Shown: in pieces, positions 6,785-14,355 of the stretch
Numbering within the stretch: position 1 is the stretch's first letter
How the letters are laid out: each line of letters opens with the position of its first letter
Assembly: GCA_017436705.1 (NCBI GenBank)
Contig: JAFSCP010000025.1
Location: 1-64,000, forward strand
Source: Bacillota bacterium
GTDB taxonomy: Bacteria > Bacillota > Clostridia > Peptostreptococcales > Anaerovoracaceae
Length of the DNA stretch: 64,000 nucleotides
Reading direction: 5' to 3'
Notes under the pieces: generated by a model
The model's input: only the letters and a program-made list of their open reading frames with translations
Told to the model about the DNA's origin: nothing
The model's database searches: none
Translations under genes and position numbers: made by a program

Positions 6785-8374
6785 ATGTATACCGCATTGT
6801 ACAGAGCCCAGAGACCTGAAGTTTTCAGCGAAATTCTGGGACAGGAACACATCGTAAAAATACTTAAGCACCAGATTGCAACTGACAGTGTGAACCACGC
6901 TTATCTTTTCTGCGGAACACGTGGAACCGGTAAGACAACCACTGCCAGAATCCTTGCCAAGGCTGTAAATTGTCTGGATGGCGGCGACCGTCCTTGCGGC
7001 AGATGCGCAAACTGCATGGCAATCAAAGAAGGCTCCTTCATGGACGTAATGGAAATCGACGCGGCTTCCAACAACGGTGTCGAAAACATCCGTGAACTGA
7101 GAGAAAGTGTCAAGTACCCGCCTGCAGTGGGCCGTAAAAAAGTATATATCATCGACGAAGTGCACATGCTTTCCACAGGAGCATTCAATGCGCTTTTAAA
7201 GACTCTGGAGGAGCCGCCTGAAAACGTAATTTTCATCCTGGCCACCACAGAGCCGCAGAAACTGCCTGCAACAATCCTTTCCAGATGTATGAGACTGGAC
7301 TTCAAGAGAGTTCCTCAGAACATCCTTGTTGAAGGTATGGGCAGAATCTGCAGGGACAAGGGTGTGGACATAACTGACGGCGCCCTTAAGCTCCTTGCCA
7401 ATGCAGCTGATGGTTCAGTACGCGACGGACTGAGCATTCTGGACCAGGTTCTTGCCTCCGGAGAGAAGAACGTGGACAGGGAAAACGTGCTGGAGTACAT
7501 CGGTGCGGCAGGAGAAGATTTTTATATCGATCTTACTGAACTGGTATCGCTTAAAAAAGTTGCGGAAGCGCTGGTTCTGCTGGACGGTGCCCTTGCTGAC
7601 GGCAAGGACGTAAAGCAGATGATGAAGGACTGGACGTCACATTACCGCAATCTGCTGATTACCAAGTTCATTAAAAATCCTGAGGACATTCTCAACATGT
7701 CCGCAGAGAACATACAGCGCATCCAGGACCAGAGTCATCACATTTCCCTTGAGGAAATCAATGATGCGATCATCAGGCTTTCCAAGACAATCAACGATGC
7801 CAGATGGTCCACCCAGCCGAGAATACTCCTGGAACTGGCCATAGTTGCAATTGCAACTGACCTGGTTGAAGAGGGCACTGCGCCTCGCAGAGAAAGACCA
7901 AGAACTCAGGCGGCGCCTGTTCAGCATACAGCTCCGCAGGTTCAGCAGACTTACGTTCAGCCACAGCAGCCAGCAGCAGAGGTACAGCCTGTGCAGCAGG
8001 AACAGAAGGGCACAGCTGCTGTAATGGAGTCCAGCGCTGACAACGACAGCCTCTGGCACGAAGTTTTCGAAGAGGGCGAAGACGGAGCGGGCAGTTTCAA
8101 CCTTATCAGAAACGGTACTGTTCTGGCCCGCGTGGACGAAAACAATTTTACAGTAATCGCTAAAACCGCTTTTGCGAAGAAATTTACTGAGCAGAAGCGT
8201 GAAGATATTGAAAAAATCATGGCCCGTAAACTGGGCAGACCTGTGCGCATGCTTTGCTACGCCGAAGGAGAAAACATCCCCGGCCAGCCGGCAGTGAAGA
8301 AACAGGAAGAAGACCTGGATGCACTGGCTAAACAGGCCAGCGACATTCTGGGTATAGACATCGAATTTGAATAA
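6785..8374 (+). CDS. dnaX: DNA polymerase III subunits gamma/tau
   Basis: DnaX is the clamp-loader ATPase of the replisome. In this 529-residue protein the Walker A motif GTRGTGKTTTA lies at 44–54, the zinc-binding cysteines follow (C63, C71, C74, C77), Walker B is VYIIDEVHML (about 120) and the arginine-finger motif is LSRCMRLDF. A proline/glutamine-rich linker (about 370–410) leads to a C-terminal tau-type domain. The start at ATG 6785 has GTGGAGG immediately upstream and gives the classic MYTALYRAQRP N-terminus. An in-frame start 21 bp earlier would overlap the ribosome site. It heads the conserved block dnaX–ybaB–recR. I see no slippery A-run with a strong structure for a programmed frameshift to make a short gamma form. 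Confidence 0.97.
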   Translation: MYTALYRAQRPEVFSEILGQEHIVKILKHQIATDSVNHAYLFCGTRGTGKTTTARILAKAVNCLDGGDRPCGRCANCMAIKEGSFMDVMEIDAASNNGVENIRELRESVKYPPAVGRKKVYIIDEVHMLSTGAFNALLKTLEEPPENVIFILATTEPQKLPATILSRCMRLDFKRVPQNILVEGMGRICRDKGVDITDGALKLLANAADGSVRDGLSILDQVLASGEKNVDRENVLEYIGAAGEDFYIDLTELVSLKKVAEALVLLDGALADGKDVKQMMKDWTSHYRNLLITKFIKNPEDILNMSAENIQRIQDQSHHISLEEINDAIIRLSKTINDARWSTQPRILLELAIVAIATDLVEEGTAPRRERPRTQAAPVQHTAPQVQQTYVQPQQPAAEVQPVQQEQKGTAAVMESSADNDSLWHEVFEEGEDGAGSFNLIRNGTVLARVDENNFTVIAKTAFAKKFTEQKREDIEKIMARKLGRPVRMLCYAEGENIPGQPAVKKQEEDLDALAKQASDILGIDIEFE

Positions 8375-8398
8375 TTATAATAAAATGGAGGAATTGAA

Positions 8399-8761
8399 AT
8401 GGGCAAAGGTATGAGAGCCGGCAAGAAGCCATCAACAGGTATGGGTGGCGGCAGCATGCAGAAACAGATGCAGCAGATGCAGGCAATGCAGAGAAAGATG
8501 GAAGCTATCCAGGCAGAAGTTGAGCAGAAGGAAATCGAAACTACTGCAGGCGGCGGTGCTGTAACAGCAGTTATCAACGGCAAGAAGGAAATCGTAAAGC
8601 TTGAAATCAAGCCTGAAGTTTGTGACCCTGATGATGTTGAAATGCTTCAGGATTTAATCATCGTAGCAGTCAACGAAGGTCTCAGACAGATTGACGAAAT
8701 TTCCAATGCTGAAATGAGCAAGTTAACAGGCGGTCTTGGAATTCCAGGACTTGGATTCTAA
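8399..8761 (+). CDS. YbaB/EbfC family nucleoid-associated protein
   Basis: A 120-residue DNA-binding protein of the YbaB/EbfC family, which forms tweezer-like dimers. The N-terminus is rich in methionine and glutamine (MQKQMQQMQAMQRKME), followed by the conserved core VEQKEIETTAGGGAVTAVINGKKEIV and a C-terminal NEGLRQIDEISNAEMSKLTGG-type helix. Length matches the family. It starts 24 bp after dnaX with GGAGG upstream. The dnaX–ybaB–recR order points to a role linked to replication or recombination, though the exact function is not settled in the family. Confidence 0.93.
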   Translation: MGKGMRAGKKPSTGMGGGSMQKQMQQMQAMQRKMEAIQAEVEQKEIETTAGGGAVTAVINGKKEIVKLEIKPEVCDPDDVEMLQDLIIVAVNEGLRQIDEISNAEMSKLTGGLGIPGLGF

Positions 8762-8774
8762 AAAATATGTGAAA

Positions 8775-8818
8775 AAGCTCCGGAGAATGTAACTTTTTAG
8801 GTCTTTCGCCGGAGTTTA
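8775..8818 (+). terminator. Hairpin between ybaB and recR
   Basis: AAAGCTCCGG (8774–8783) can pair with CCGGAGTTT (8809–8817), with one bulged G. There is no clear T-run, so it may be an attenuator or processing site rather than a full terminator. Confidence 0.45.
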
Positions 8819-8833
8819 TATTGTAGGTAAAAC

Positions 8834-9433
8834 ATGAGACAATATCCGAAACCATTAGCAAAGTTAATAAACGAGCTTTCCAAGCTTCCGGGCATCGGCA
8901 GCAAGTCTGCACAGCGCCTTGCTTTCCACATTCTGTCCCTTGAGGACAGAGAGGCTGAGCAGCTGGCAGAGGCGATTCTTTCTGCAAAGAGAGAAATGAA
9001 GTACTGCTCTGTATGCGGGAATCTGACTGATGAAGACCCTTGCGCAATCTGCAGCGATCCTTCAAGAAGAGAAGATGTAATCTGCGTTGTGGAAAGTCCG
9101 AGGGATGTGATGGCCATGGAACGAATCAAGGAGTTCAACGGCCTTTATCATGTGCTTCATGGTGTGATTTCACCGATGGAAGGCATCGGCCCTGAGGATA
9201 TCAACCTCAAGGCACTTATTCAGCGTCTGCAGGCAAACGATGTGAAGGAACTTATTATCGCAACAAACCCTAACATTGAAGGTGAGGCTACGGCAATGTA
9301 TATTGCAAGGCTTATCAAGCCGGCAGGAATCAAGGTAACCAGAATTGCTCACGGCATCCCGGTGGGCGGCGACCTTGAGTATGCTGATGAAGTTACTTTG
9401 CTGAAATCTCTGGAAGGAAGAAGAGAACTGTAG
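8834..9433 (+). CDS. recR: Recombination mediator RecR
   Basis: RecR works with RecF and RecO to load RecA at gaps. At 199 residues it is full length. It begins with the helix-hairpin-helix region ([20 protein letters not shown], 14–33), then a four-cysteine zinc finger (CSVCGN...CAICSD, about 58–74) and a Toprim domain (from about 81, [15 protein letters not shown], with the GISPMEG-like loop [13 protein letters not shown]). It lies downstream of dnaX and ybaB in the conserved order. The upstream ribosome site is weak (TAGGTAAAAC), which fits coupling with or limited translation after the upstream hairpin. Confidence 0.96.
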   Translation: MRQYPKPLAKLINELSKLPGIGSKSAQRLAFHILSLEDREAEQLAEAILSAKREMKYCSVCGNLTDEDPCAICSDPSRREDVICVVESPRDVMAMERIKEFNGLYHVLHGVISPMEGIGPEDINLKALIQRLQANDVKELIIATNPNIEGEATAMYIARLIKPAGIKVTRIAHGIPVGGDLEYADEVTLLKSLEGRREL

Positions 9434-9434
9434 C

Positions 9435-9644
9435 CTATACAGAAAGCTTTTTTTCTTTGGCCAGTTTGAGAAGGTAAGAGTATTTTGCTCTGGCTGCCAG
9501 CAGGTTGTAGGAGGCATAATCCACTCCTGTATCATCGGTAAGTTCATTGAAAAGTACTGTTGCCCTGTCAAGTTCGCTGCGTGCGGACCTGATGGAGTCA
9601 AAAAGCATGTCATCCTGAGAATAACTGGTTTGTTTGAATTTCAT
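9435..9644 (-). CDS. DUF2508 / YaaL-like small protein, inverted relative to recR and bofA
   Basis: This is a 69-residue, mostly helical protein with the pattern DSIRSARSELDRATVLFNEL...DYASYNLLAARAKYSYLLKLAKEKK, matching DUF2508 (Bacillus subtilis YaaL). In B. subtilis the order is recR–yaaL–bofA, all on one strand. Here the gene sits in the same place but on the opposite strand, ending 1 bp after the recR stop. Function unknown in the family. The assignment rests on position, length and sequence pattern. Confidence 0.72.
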   Translation of the reverse strand: MKFKQTSYSQDDMLFDSIRSARSELDRATVLFNELTDDTGVDYASYNLLAARAKYSYLLKLAKEKKLSV

Positions 9645-9726
9645 ATGTTACCACGCCTTTCTGGGTTATTTAATTCTATTTTATTCCAACCGGACATATT
9701 TTATACAAAGCAAGGAGGGAAAAAAT

Positions 9727-9981
9727 ATGGGCGTGCAGATGGGAGTTTTTCTTACATATGCGGGTATGATAATTCTGATATTTCTCATTGGCAAAATTTT
9801 TCTGTGGCCGCTGAAGCTGATGCTGAAGCTGGCTGCAAACAGCCTTATAGGCGGGCTGGCAATATTGGTTATAAATGCAATAGGAACAGGATTTGGGATT
9901 TTTATTCCTCTCAACATGGTCAGCGCACTGGTTGTGGGGGTGCTGGGAATACCGGGCGCAGTCCTTTTGCTGATAATTTAA
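9727..9981 (+). CDS. bofA: Pro-sigma-K processing inhibitor BofA family protein
   Basis: This 84-residue protein has two or three hydrophobic helices and ends with the BofA signature NSLIGGLAILVINAIGTGFGIFIPLN followed by a hydrophobic VSALVVGVLGIPGAVLLLI tail. BofA is a membrane protein that restrains the SpoIVFB protease during sporulation in B. subtilis. Its position after recR and the YaaL-like gene supports the call. ATG 9727 was chosen for the AAGGAGGG ribosome site; a longer frame starting near 9634 has none. Presence hints at a spore-forming lineage, though bofA homologues also occur in asporogenous clostridia. Confidence 0.85.
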   Translation: MGVQMGVFLTYAGMIILIFLIGKIFLWPLKLMLKLAANSLIGGLAILVINAIGTGFGIFIPLNMVSALVVGVLGIPGAVLLLII

Positions 9982-10010
9982 AAACAAAAGAGAACTTAGG
10001 AGAGAGACAA

Positions 10011-10826
10011 ATGAAGAAATTTTTAGTATTACTTTTAGCACTTATGATGGTGCTTACATCTTTCACTGCATGCGGAAACAGTGATGATGCAGAAGTTGGC
10101 GGAGACGACGTTCAGCAGGAACAGGAACAGCAGCCTGTTGACGGCGAAAACGAAGGCGAAGCTGAAGGTGAAGGCGAAGCTGAACAGCAGCCAGCTGACG
10201 AAGAAGAAAACAAAGAAGAAGACAAGACTGAAGAACCTGCTGATAAGGAAGAAGAAAAGAAGCCTGAATCAGACAAGAAGGAAGAAAATAAAAAAGAAGA
10301 AGATAAGAAGCCTGCTGACAAGAAGGAAGACGATAAGAAAGAAGAGTCCAAGCCTGCTGCAAACTACGGCAACGCTGTTGAACTTCTCACAAACGTATGG
10401 GCAACTTACGGCGAAGCAGAACTTTTCCCTGCAGGCTACATCGATGAAGCTGGCAACATGGTAGACGGTCCTGCAAAGATCGGTACAGCTGACGGCGAAA
10501 CTTTAGACGCACTTCTCGGCGTACCTGCTGACAAGGCTGGTTCCATCGACAACGCTTCCATCATGATGCACATGATGAACGCAAATACTTTCACAGGCGG
10601 CGCTTACAAGACTTCTGACGCTAAGGGCCTCAGCGACAGCATTCAGGCAAACCTTGCAAACCGTCAGTGGATGTGCGGCTTCCCTGATATCCTTGTGACT
10701 ATCCAGGTTGAAGACTACCTCATTTCCGCATTCGGTAATGCAGAACTCATCGAAACATTCAAGAACAAAGTTACTGCAACTTACGGAAACGCAAAGGTAC
10801 TCTGCGAAGAACCGCTTGCATTCTAA
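10011..10826 (+). CDS. Predicted lipoprotein with long acidic/lysine-rich linker
   Basis: This is a 271-residue secreted protein. A lipoprotein signal peptide (MKKFLVLLLALMMVLTSFTAC, cysteine at residue 21) is followed by about 95 residues of low-complexity Glu/Lys/Asp/Gln sequence, then a compact domain (about 118–271, beginning YGNAVELLTNVWATYGE) that I do not recognise. The linker probably spans the cell wall so that the C-terminal domain is displayed. The gene is 20 bp upstream of the MBOAT acyltransferase and is probably part of the same operon, suggesting an accessory in surface polymer modification (inference). AGGAGAGAG precedes the ATG. A longer in-frame read-through from 9630 overlaps bofA and is rejected. 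Confidence 0.72.
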   Translation: MKKFLVLLLALMMVLTSFTACGNSDDAEVGGDDVQQEQEQQPVDGENEGEAEGEGEAEQQPADEEENKEEDKTEEPADKEEEKKPESDKKEENKKEEDKKPADKKEDDKKEESKPAANYGNAVELLTNVWATYGEAELFPAGYIDEAGNMVDGPAKIGTADGETLDALLGVPADKAGSIDNASIMMHMMNANTFTGGAYKTSDAKGLSDSIQANLANRQWMCGFPDILVTIQVEDYLISAFGNAELIETFKNKVTATYGNAKVLCEEPLAF

Positions 10827-10846
10827 TATAATATAAGGAAGTAATT

Positions 10847-12214
10847 ATGATATTCTCGAGTATACCATTTTTATACTACTTTCTACCGATAGTAGTGATG
10901 CTATACTTTGTCGTACCAAGAAACATGGCCAATAGCGTACTGCTGCTGGCCAGTTTGTTTTTCTACGGTTACGGCGAGCCGAAAATGCTGTTGGTAATGG
11001 TAGCGACAATTATATTTTCCTGGGCTCTGGGACTGAAAATTCCGGAGAAAAAGTGGCTCACAACGGTTTCTGTTGTGGTCAGCCTGGGCGTACTTGTGTG
11101 GTTCAAGTACATGGGATTTTTCGTGGAAAGCTTCAGCGATGCTTTCGGGGTGGAAGTTGGATTTATGAACATTGCTCTTCCTGCCGGCATCAGCTTCTAT
11201 ACTTTCCAGACACTCAGTTACACAATTGATCTGGGCCGCGGCAGAATTCATCCGCAGAAGAGTCTTCTGGACTTTGCAATGTATGTTGCACTGTTCCCGC
11301 AGCTCATCGCAGGTCCGATTGTAGTTTATTCAGATGTTGAAAACCAGCTTGATGCAAGACTCCGTAAGACCACATGGGACGGTGCTTACGAAGGTATTCA
11401 CAGATTCTGCATCGGTCTGGGCAAGAAGGTAATCCTTGCAAACAATCTGGCGCTGTTCGTACAGGACTTCCAGGCACTTGCGGAAGACCAGCGCTCCGTG
11501 GCAATGTACTGGGCATATGCAGTGGCATTTTCAATGCAGATTTACTTCGACTTCAGCGGTTACTCCGACATGGCTATCGGACTGGGTAAGATTTTCGGAT
11601 TTACTTTCCCTGAAAACTTCAACTACCCGTTCATCTCAAAGAATATTTCAGAGTTCTGGCGCAGATGGCACATGACTCTGGGCGGCTGGTTCAGAGAGTA
11701 TGTTTACATTCCTCTGGGAGGCAACAGAGTAAGCAAAGGACACTGGGTTTTCAATATTTTTATGGTATGGGGCCTTACAGGTTTCTGGCACGGTGCAAAC
11801 TGGACTTTCCTGGCGTGGGGGCTGTACTTCGGTATTTTCCTGCTTCTTGAAAAGTTCTTTATCAATAAAGTGCTGGACAAGCTGCCGGGTGCTTTTGGCC
11901 ACGTGTATACCGTACTGGCCGTAATTTTTAGTATGGTGCTCTTCAATGCAGACACAATAGGTGATGCTTTCACCTACATCGGTGCAATGCTGGGAGCAGG
12001 AGGAAGTCTGCCGTTTATCAACGAAATCGGCAAGTATTATCTGGGAAGCTACGGTATCCTTTTAGCAGCAAGTATCATCGGCTGCACACCTGTTCTTAAA
12101 AAGTTCAGGTGGGCGCATAAGATTGAACCTCTGATTTCAGTGCTGCTGCTTTTAATCGCTACTGCTTATCTTGTGGACGGATCATACAATCCGTTCCTCT
12201 ATTTCAGATTCTAG
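10847..12214 (+). CDS. MBOAT family membrane O-acyltransferase (AlgI/DltB-like)
   Basis: This is a 455-residue polytopic membrane protein of the MBOAT superfamily. The family core is visible: FPQLIAGPIVVY (about 150), YFDFSGYSDMAIGLG (about 235–249), NFNYPFISKNISEFWRRWHMTLGGWFREYVYIPLGG with the conserved WxxWH-type segment, and GLTGFWHGANWTFLAWG carrying the catalytic histidine. AlgI-like proteins move acetyl groups across the membrane to acylate extracellular polysaccharides. It is paired with the DHHW-type protein immediately downstream, the usual arrangement for AlgI/AlgX-like O-acetylation systems. The polymer modified is unknown. Confidence 0.92.
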   Translation: MIFSSIPFLYYFLPIVVMLYFVVPRNMANSVLLLASLFFYGYGEPKMLLVMVATIIFSWALGLKIPEKKWLTTVSVVVSLGVLVWFKYMGFFVESFSDAFGVEVGFMNIALPAGISFYTFQTLSYTIDLGRGRIHPQKSLLDFAMYVALFPQLIAGPIVVYSDVENQLDARLRKTTWDGAYEGIHRFCIGLGKKVILANNLALFVQDFQALAEDQRSVAMYWAYAVAFSMQIYFDFSGYSDMAIGLGKIFGFTFPENFNYPFISKNISEFWRRWHMTLGGWFREYVYIPLGGNRVSKGHWVFNIFMVWGLTGFWHGANWTFLAWGLYFGIFLLLEKFFINKVLDKLPGAFGHVYTVLAVIFSMVLFNADTIGDAFTYIGAMLGAGGSLPFINEIGKYYLGSYGILLAASIIGCTPVLKKFRWAHKIEPLISVLLLLIATAYLVDGSYNPFLYFRF

Positions 12215-12226
12215 GAGGTGGGCAGC

Positions 12227-13324
12227 ATGATGAAAAAGATACAGGTAATAATTTTTGCAGTGGTTTTCTTCGGAATTTCTGTGCTTACATGGGTGACTCC
12301 TGACAAGGAATACTCAGAAAGTGAAAGAAGGCTTCTTGCCAAGCTTCCGGGAATCTCCATGGAAACCATTATTGACGGAACTTTCCAGGACGGCGCTGAA
12401 AAGTATGTGACAGACCAGTTCCCTTTCAGGGACAGGCTGCGCAGCGCCAAGGCGCTTTTCGAATACAAGGTTTTCGGCAAGAAAGACAACAACGATTTAT
12501 ATGAAATTGACGGTCATGTGTCAAAGATTCTTTGGCCGTACAATGCTGGTTCAGTGACCAGTGCCACAGACAAGTTCGGCAAAATATACGAAAGCCTCAT
12601 TGCGGGCACAGAATCTGAAGGTAAAGTTTACGTTTCAGTAATTCCGGACAAGGGATATTACATGGCAGAAGCCGGCGGTTATCCTGCCATCGATTACGAT
12701 GTGATGTTTGATCAGGTTGCAAGTGAAATGCCTTATGCCACATTTATCGACATTGCTGACACGCTGACCATTGACGATTACTATAAGACAGACCTTCACT
12801 GGAGACAGGAAAAGCTGGTTCCTACAGCACAGGCTATCGGTGAAGCCATGGGTCTGAAACTTGACGGCATCGGCAGTCTGAAACCGGTAACTGCAGGTGA
12901 TTTCAGAGGCGTATATTACGGCCAGTCCGCACTTCCTCTTCCTGAGGAGGAAATGGTTTACCTGACCAGCGATATTATCGACGGTGCAGTAAGCTACAAT
13001 TTTGAAACAAGCAAAGAAGCACCTGTCTACAATCTGGAGGGCTTTGAGGGAAGAGACCCTTATGACCTGTTCCTTTCAGGGGCAACGCCGCTGATGACAG
13101 TGACCAATCCTGAAGCTGATACAGACCGGGAACTTGTAATCTTCCGTGATTCCTTCGGAAGCAGCCTTGCGCCTCTTCTGCTGGAAGATTACGCGAAGAT
13201 TACTCTGGTGGACATCCGTTATATCCAGTCCGCATTCCTGGGTCAGTTCATTGAATTTGACGGTCAGGATGTACTGTTTATCTACGGGACTACAATTTTA
13301 AATGACAGTTTCACACTGAAATAA
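12227..13324 (+). CDS. DHHW (AlgX/DltD-like) O-acetylation partner protein
   Basis: This 365-residue protein has an N-terminal membrane anchor (about 5–25) and an extracellular SGNH/AlgX-like domain. The signature motif is DLHW at about residue 185 (YYKTDLHWRQEKL), matching the DHHW family in form. The C-terminal region has RDSFGSS (about 305) and ends with a VLFIYGTTILND strand. With the MBOAT protein, such proteins complete transfer of acyl groups to a surface polymer. The start at ATG 12227 lies 8 bp after AGGAGG. It begins 12 bp after the MBOAT stop, so they are co-transcribed, and a strong terminator follows. Confidence 0.85.
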   Translation: MMKKIQVIIFAVVFFGISVLTWVTPDKEYSESERRLLAKLPGISMETIIDGTFQDGAEKYVTDQFPFRDRLRSAKALFEYKVFGKKDNNDLYEIDGHVSKILWPYNAGSVTSATDKFGKIYESLIAGTESEGKVYVSVIPDKGYYMAEAGGYPAIDYDVMFDQVASEMPYATFIDIADTLTIDDYYKTDLHWRQEKLVPTAQAIGEAMGLKLDGIGSLKPVTAGDFRGVYYGQSALPLPEEEMVYLTSDIIDGAVSYNFETSKEAPVYNLEGFEGRDPYDLFLSGATPLMTVTNPEADTDRELVIFRDSFGSSLAPLLLEDYAKITLVDIRYIQSAFLGQFIEFDGQDVLFIYGTTILNDSFTLK

Positions 13325-13328
13325 TTAT

Positions 13329-13361
13329 GGGCCTGCCCGGTGGGGCGGGCTCTTTTATTGT
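13329..13361 (+). terminator. Rho-independent terminator of the MBOAT operon
   Basis: GC-rich hairpin GCCTGCCC/GGGCGGGC with a short loop, followed by TCTTTTATT, 6 bp after the DHHW stop codon. Confidence 0.85.
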
Positions 13362-13436
13362 GTTTTTGTTAAGAATGTGCTAAGATATGTACAGGCCTGA
13401 AAATTCAGGCAATAATAATTATAAGAAGGTCTGAAA

Positions 13437-14288
13437 ATGAAAAAAAGAAGAATATTTGAGATAATACAGGTTGGCAATCTGTCCGACATACCAAGCAGGG
13501 CGTATGATATATTTCTGATACTGGCAGTACTGGTAAATATCTTTATAGCGCTGTTTGATACTTTCCCGCAGTCAGAGCCTTATCAGGGACTGATCTGGGG
13601 TGTGGAACTGTTTACGGTGATGTTTTTTACCCTGGACTACGGTCTGCGTATATGGACGGCGGATTTTCTTTATCCGGGCATGAAAGAAGGCAAGGCGCGG
13701 CTGAAATTTATTTTTTCATGGGCAGGGCTTATTGACTTCCTTTCATGTGTCCCATTCCTTGTTTCGGCAGGCGGCGGAGTGCTGAGAATGTTCAGAATCA
13801 TCCGAATCCTCAGGGTGTTCAGAATTCACCATTATGCTGATCCGCTCAGAGTAATCGGCGATGTACTGAAAAAGAAGCGTGGACAGCTGCTTTCCTCGAT
13901 TTTTATTGTATTTATACTGATGATTGCATCGTCGCTTCTCATGTATCATCTGGAACATGAAGCGCAGCCGGAAGCTTTCGCCAATGCGTTTTCCGGTTTC
14001 TGGTGGGCAGCTAATACCCTGCTGACTGTAGGCTACGGAGATATAATTCCTATGACTCTGGCCGGCAAAATCTGCGGAACATTGCTGACTTTCCTGGGCG
14101 TGGGAATGGTGGCTATTCCTACAGGTATTCTTTCTGCAGGATTTATGGAGCAGGTTTCCATCGTACGTGAAAGAGCTGTTGTGGAAGGTTTCATTGAAGA
14201 TGTGCGGCATGTGCAGGAAGCTCAGGCAGGTACAGTGCAGCACAGCTATAATTACTGCCCGCATTGCGGCAAAGAACTTCCGAAATAA
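13437..14288 (+). CDS. Voltage-gated potassium channel-like ion transporter
   Basis: This 283-residue protein has six transmembrane segments and a pore loop carrying the K+ selectivity filter TVGYGD (197–202). An arginine-rich S4 voltage sensor (RMFRIIRILRVFR, about 117–129) precedes it. This matches the ion-transport family of bacterial Kv-type channels. The C-terminal tail has a coiled region and ends in CPHCGKEL, half of a zinc ribbon, which is unusual and might bind metal across subunits of the tetramer (inference). It lies alone between two terminators. The ribosome site AGAAGG precedes the ATG. Confidence 0.9.
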   Translation: MKKRRIFEIIQVGNLSDIPSRAYDIFLILAVLVNIFIALFDTFPQSEPYQGLIWGVELFTVMFFTLDYGLRIWTADFLYPGMKEGKARLKFIFSWAGLIDFLSCVPFLVSAGGGVLRMFRIIRILRVFRIHHYADPLRVIGDVLKKKRGQLLSSIFIVFILMIASSLLMYHLEHEAQPEAFANAFSGFWWAANTLLTVGYGDIIPMTLAGKICGTLLTFLGVGMVAIPTGILSAGFMEQVSIVRERAVVEGFIEDVRHVQEAQAGTVQHSYNYCPHCGKELPK

Positions 14289-14289
14289 G

Positions 14290-14330
14290 AAAAAAGCGTA
14301 TCCCCTGACCGGAGATACGCTTTCTTTATT
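14290..14330. terminator. Bidirectional terminator between channel and NSS symporter genes
   Basis: AAAAGCGTATC (14292–14302) pairs with GATACGCTTTC (14314–14324). A-run on the left and T-rich tail on the right allow it to serve both convergent genes. Confidence 0.85.
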
Positions 14331-14355
14331 TATGAACTTTGTAAATATTTCTGAA

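Noticed and set aside
9630-10010. In-frame upstream extension of the lipoprotein gene across bofA
   Set aside because: It overlaps bofA in another frame and lacks a ribosome site; the signal peptide starting at 10011 fixes the start.
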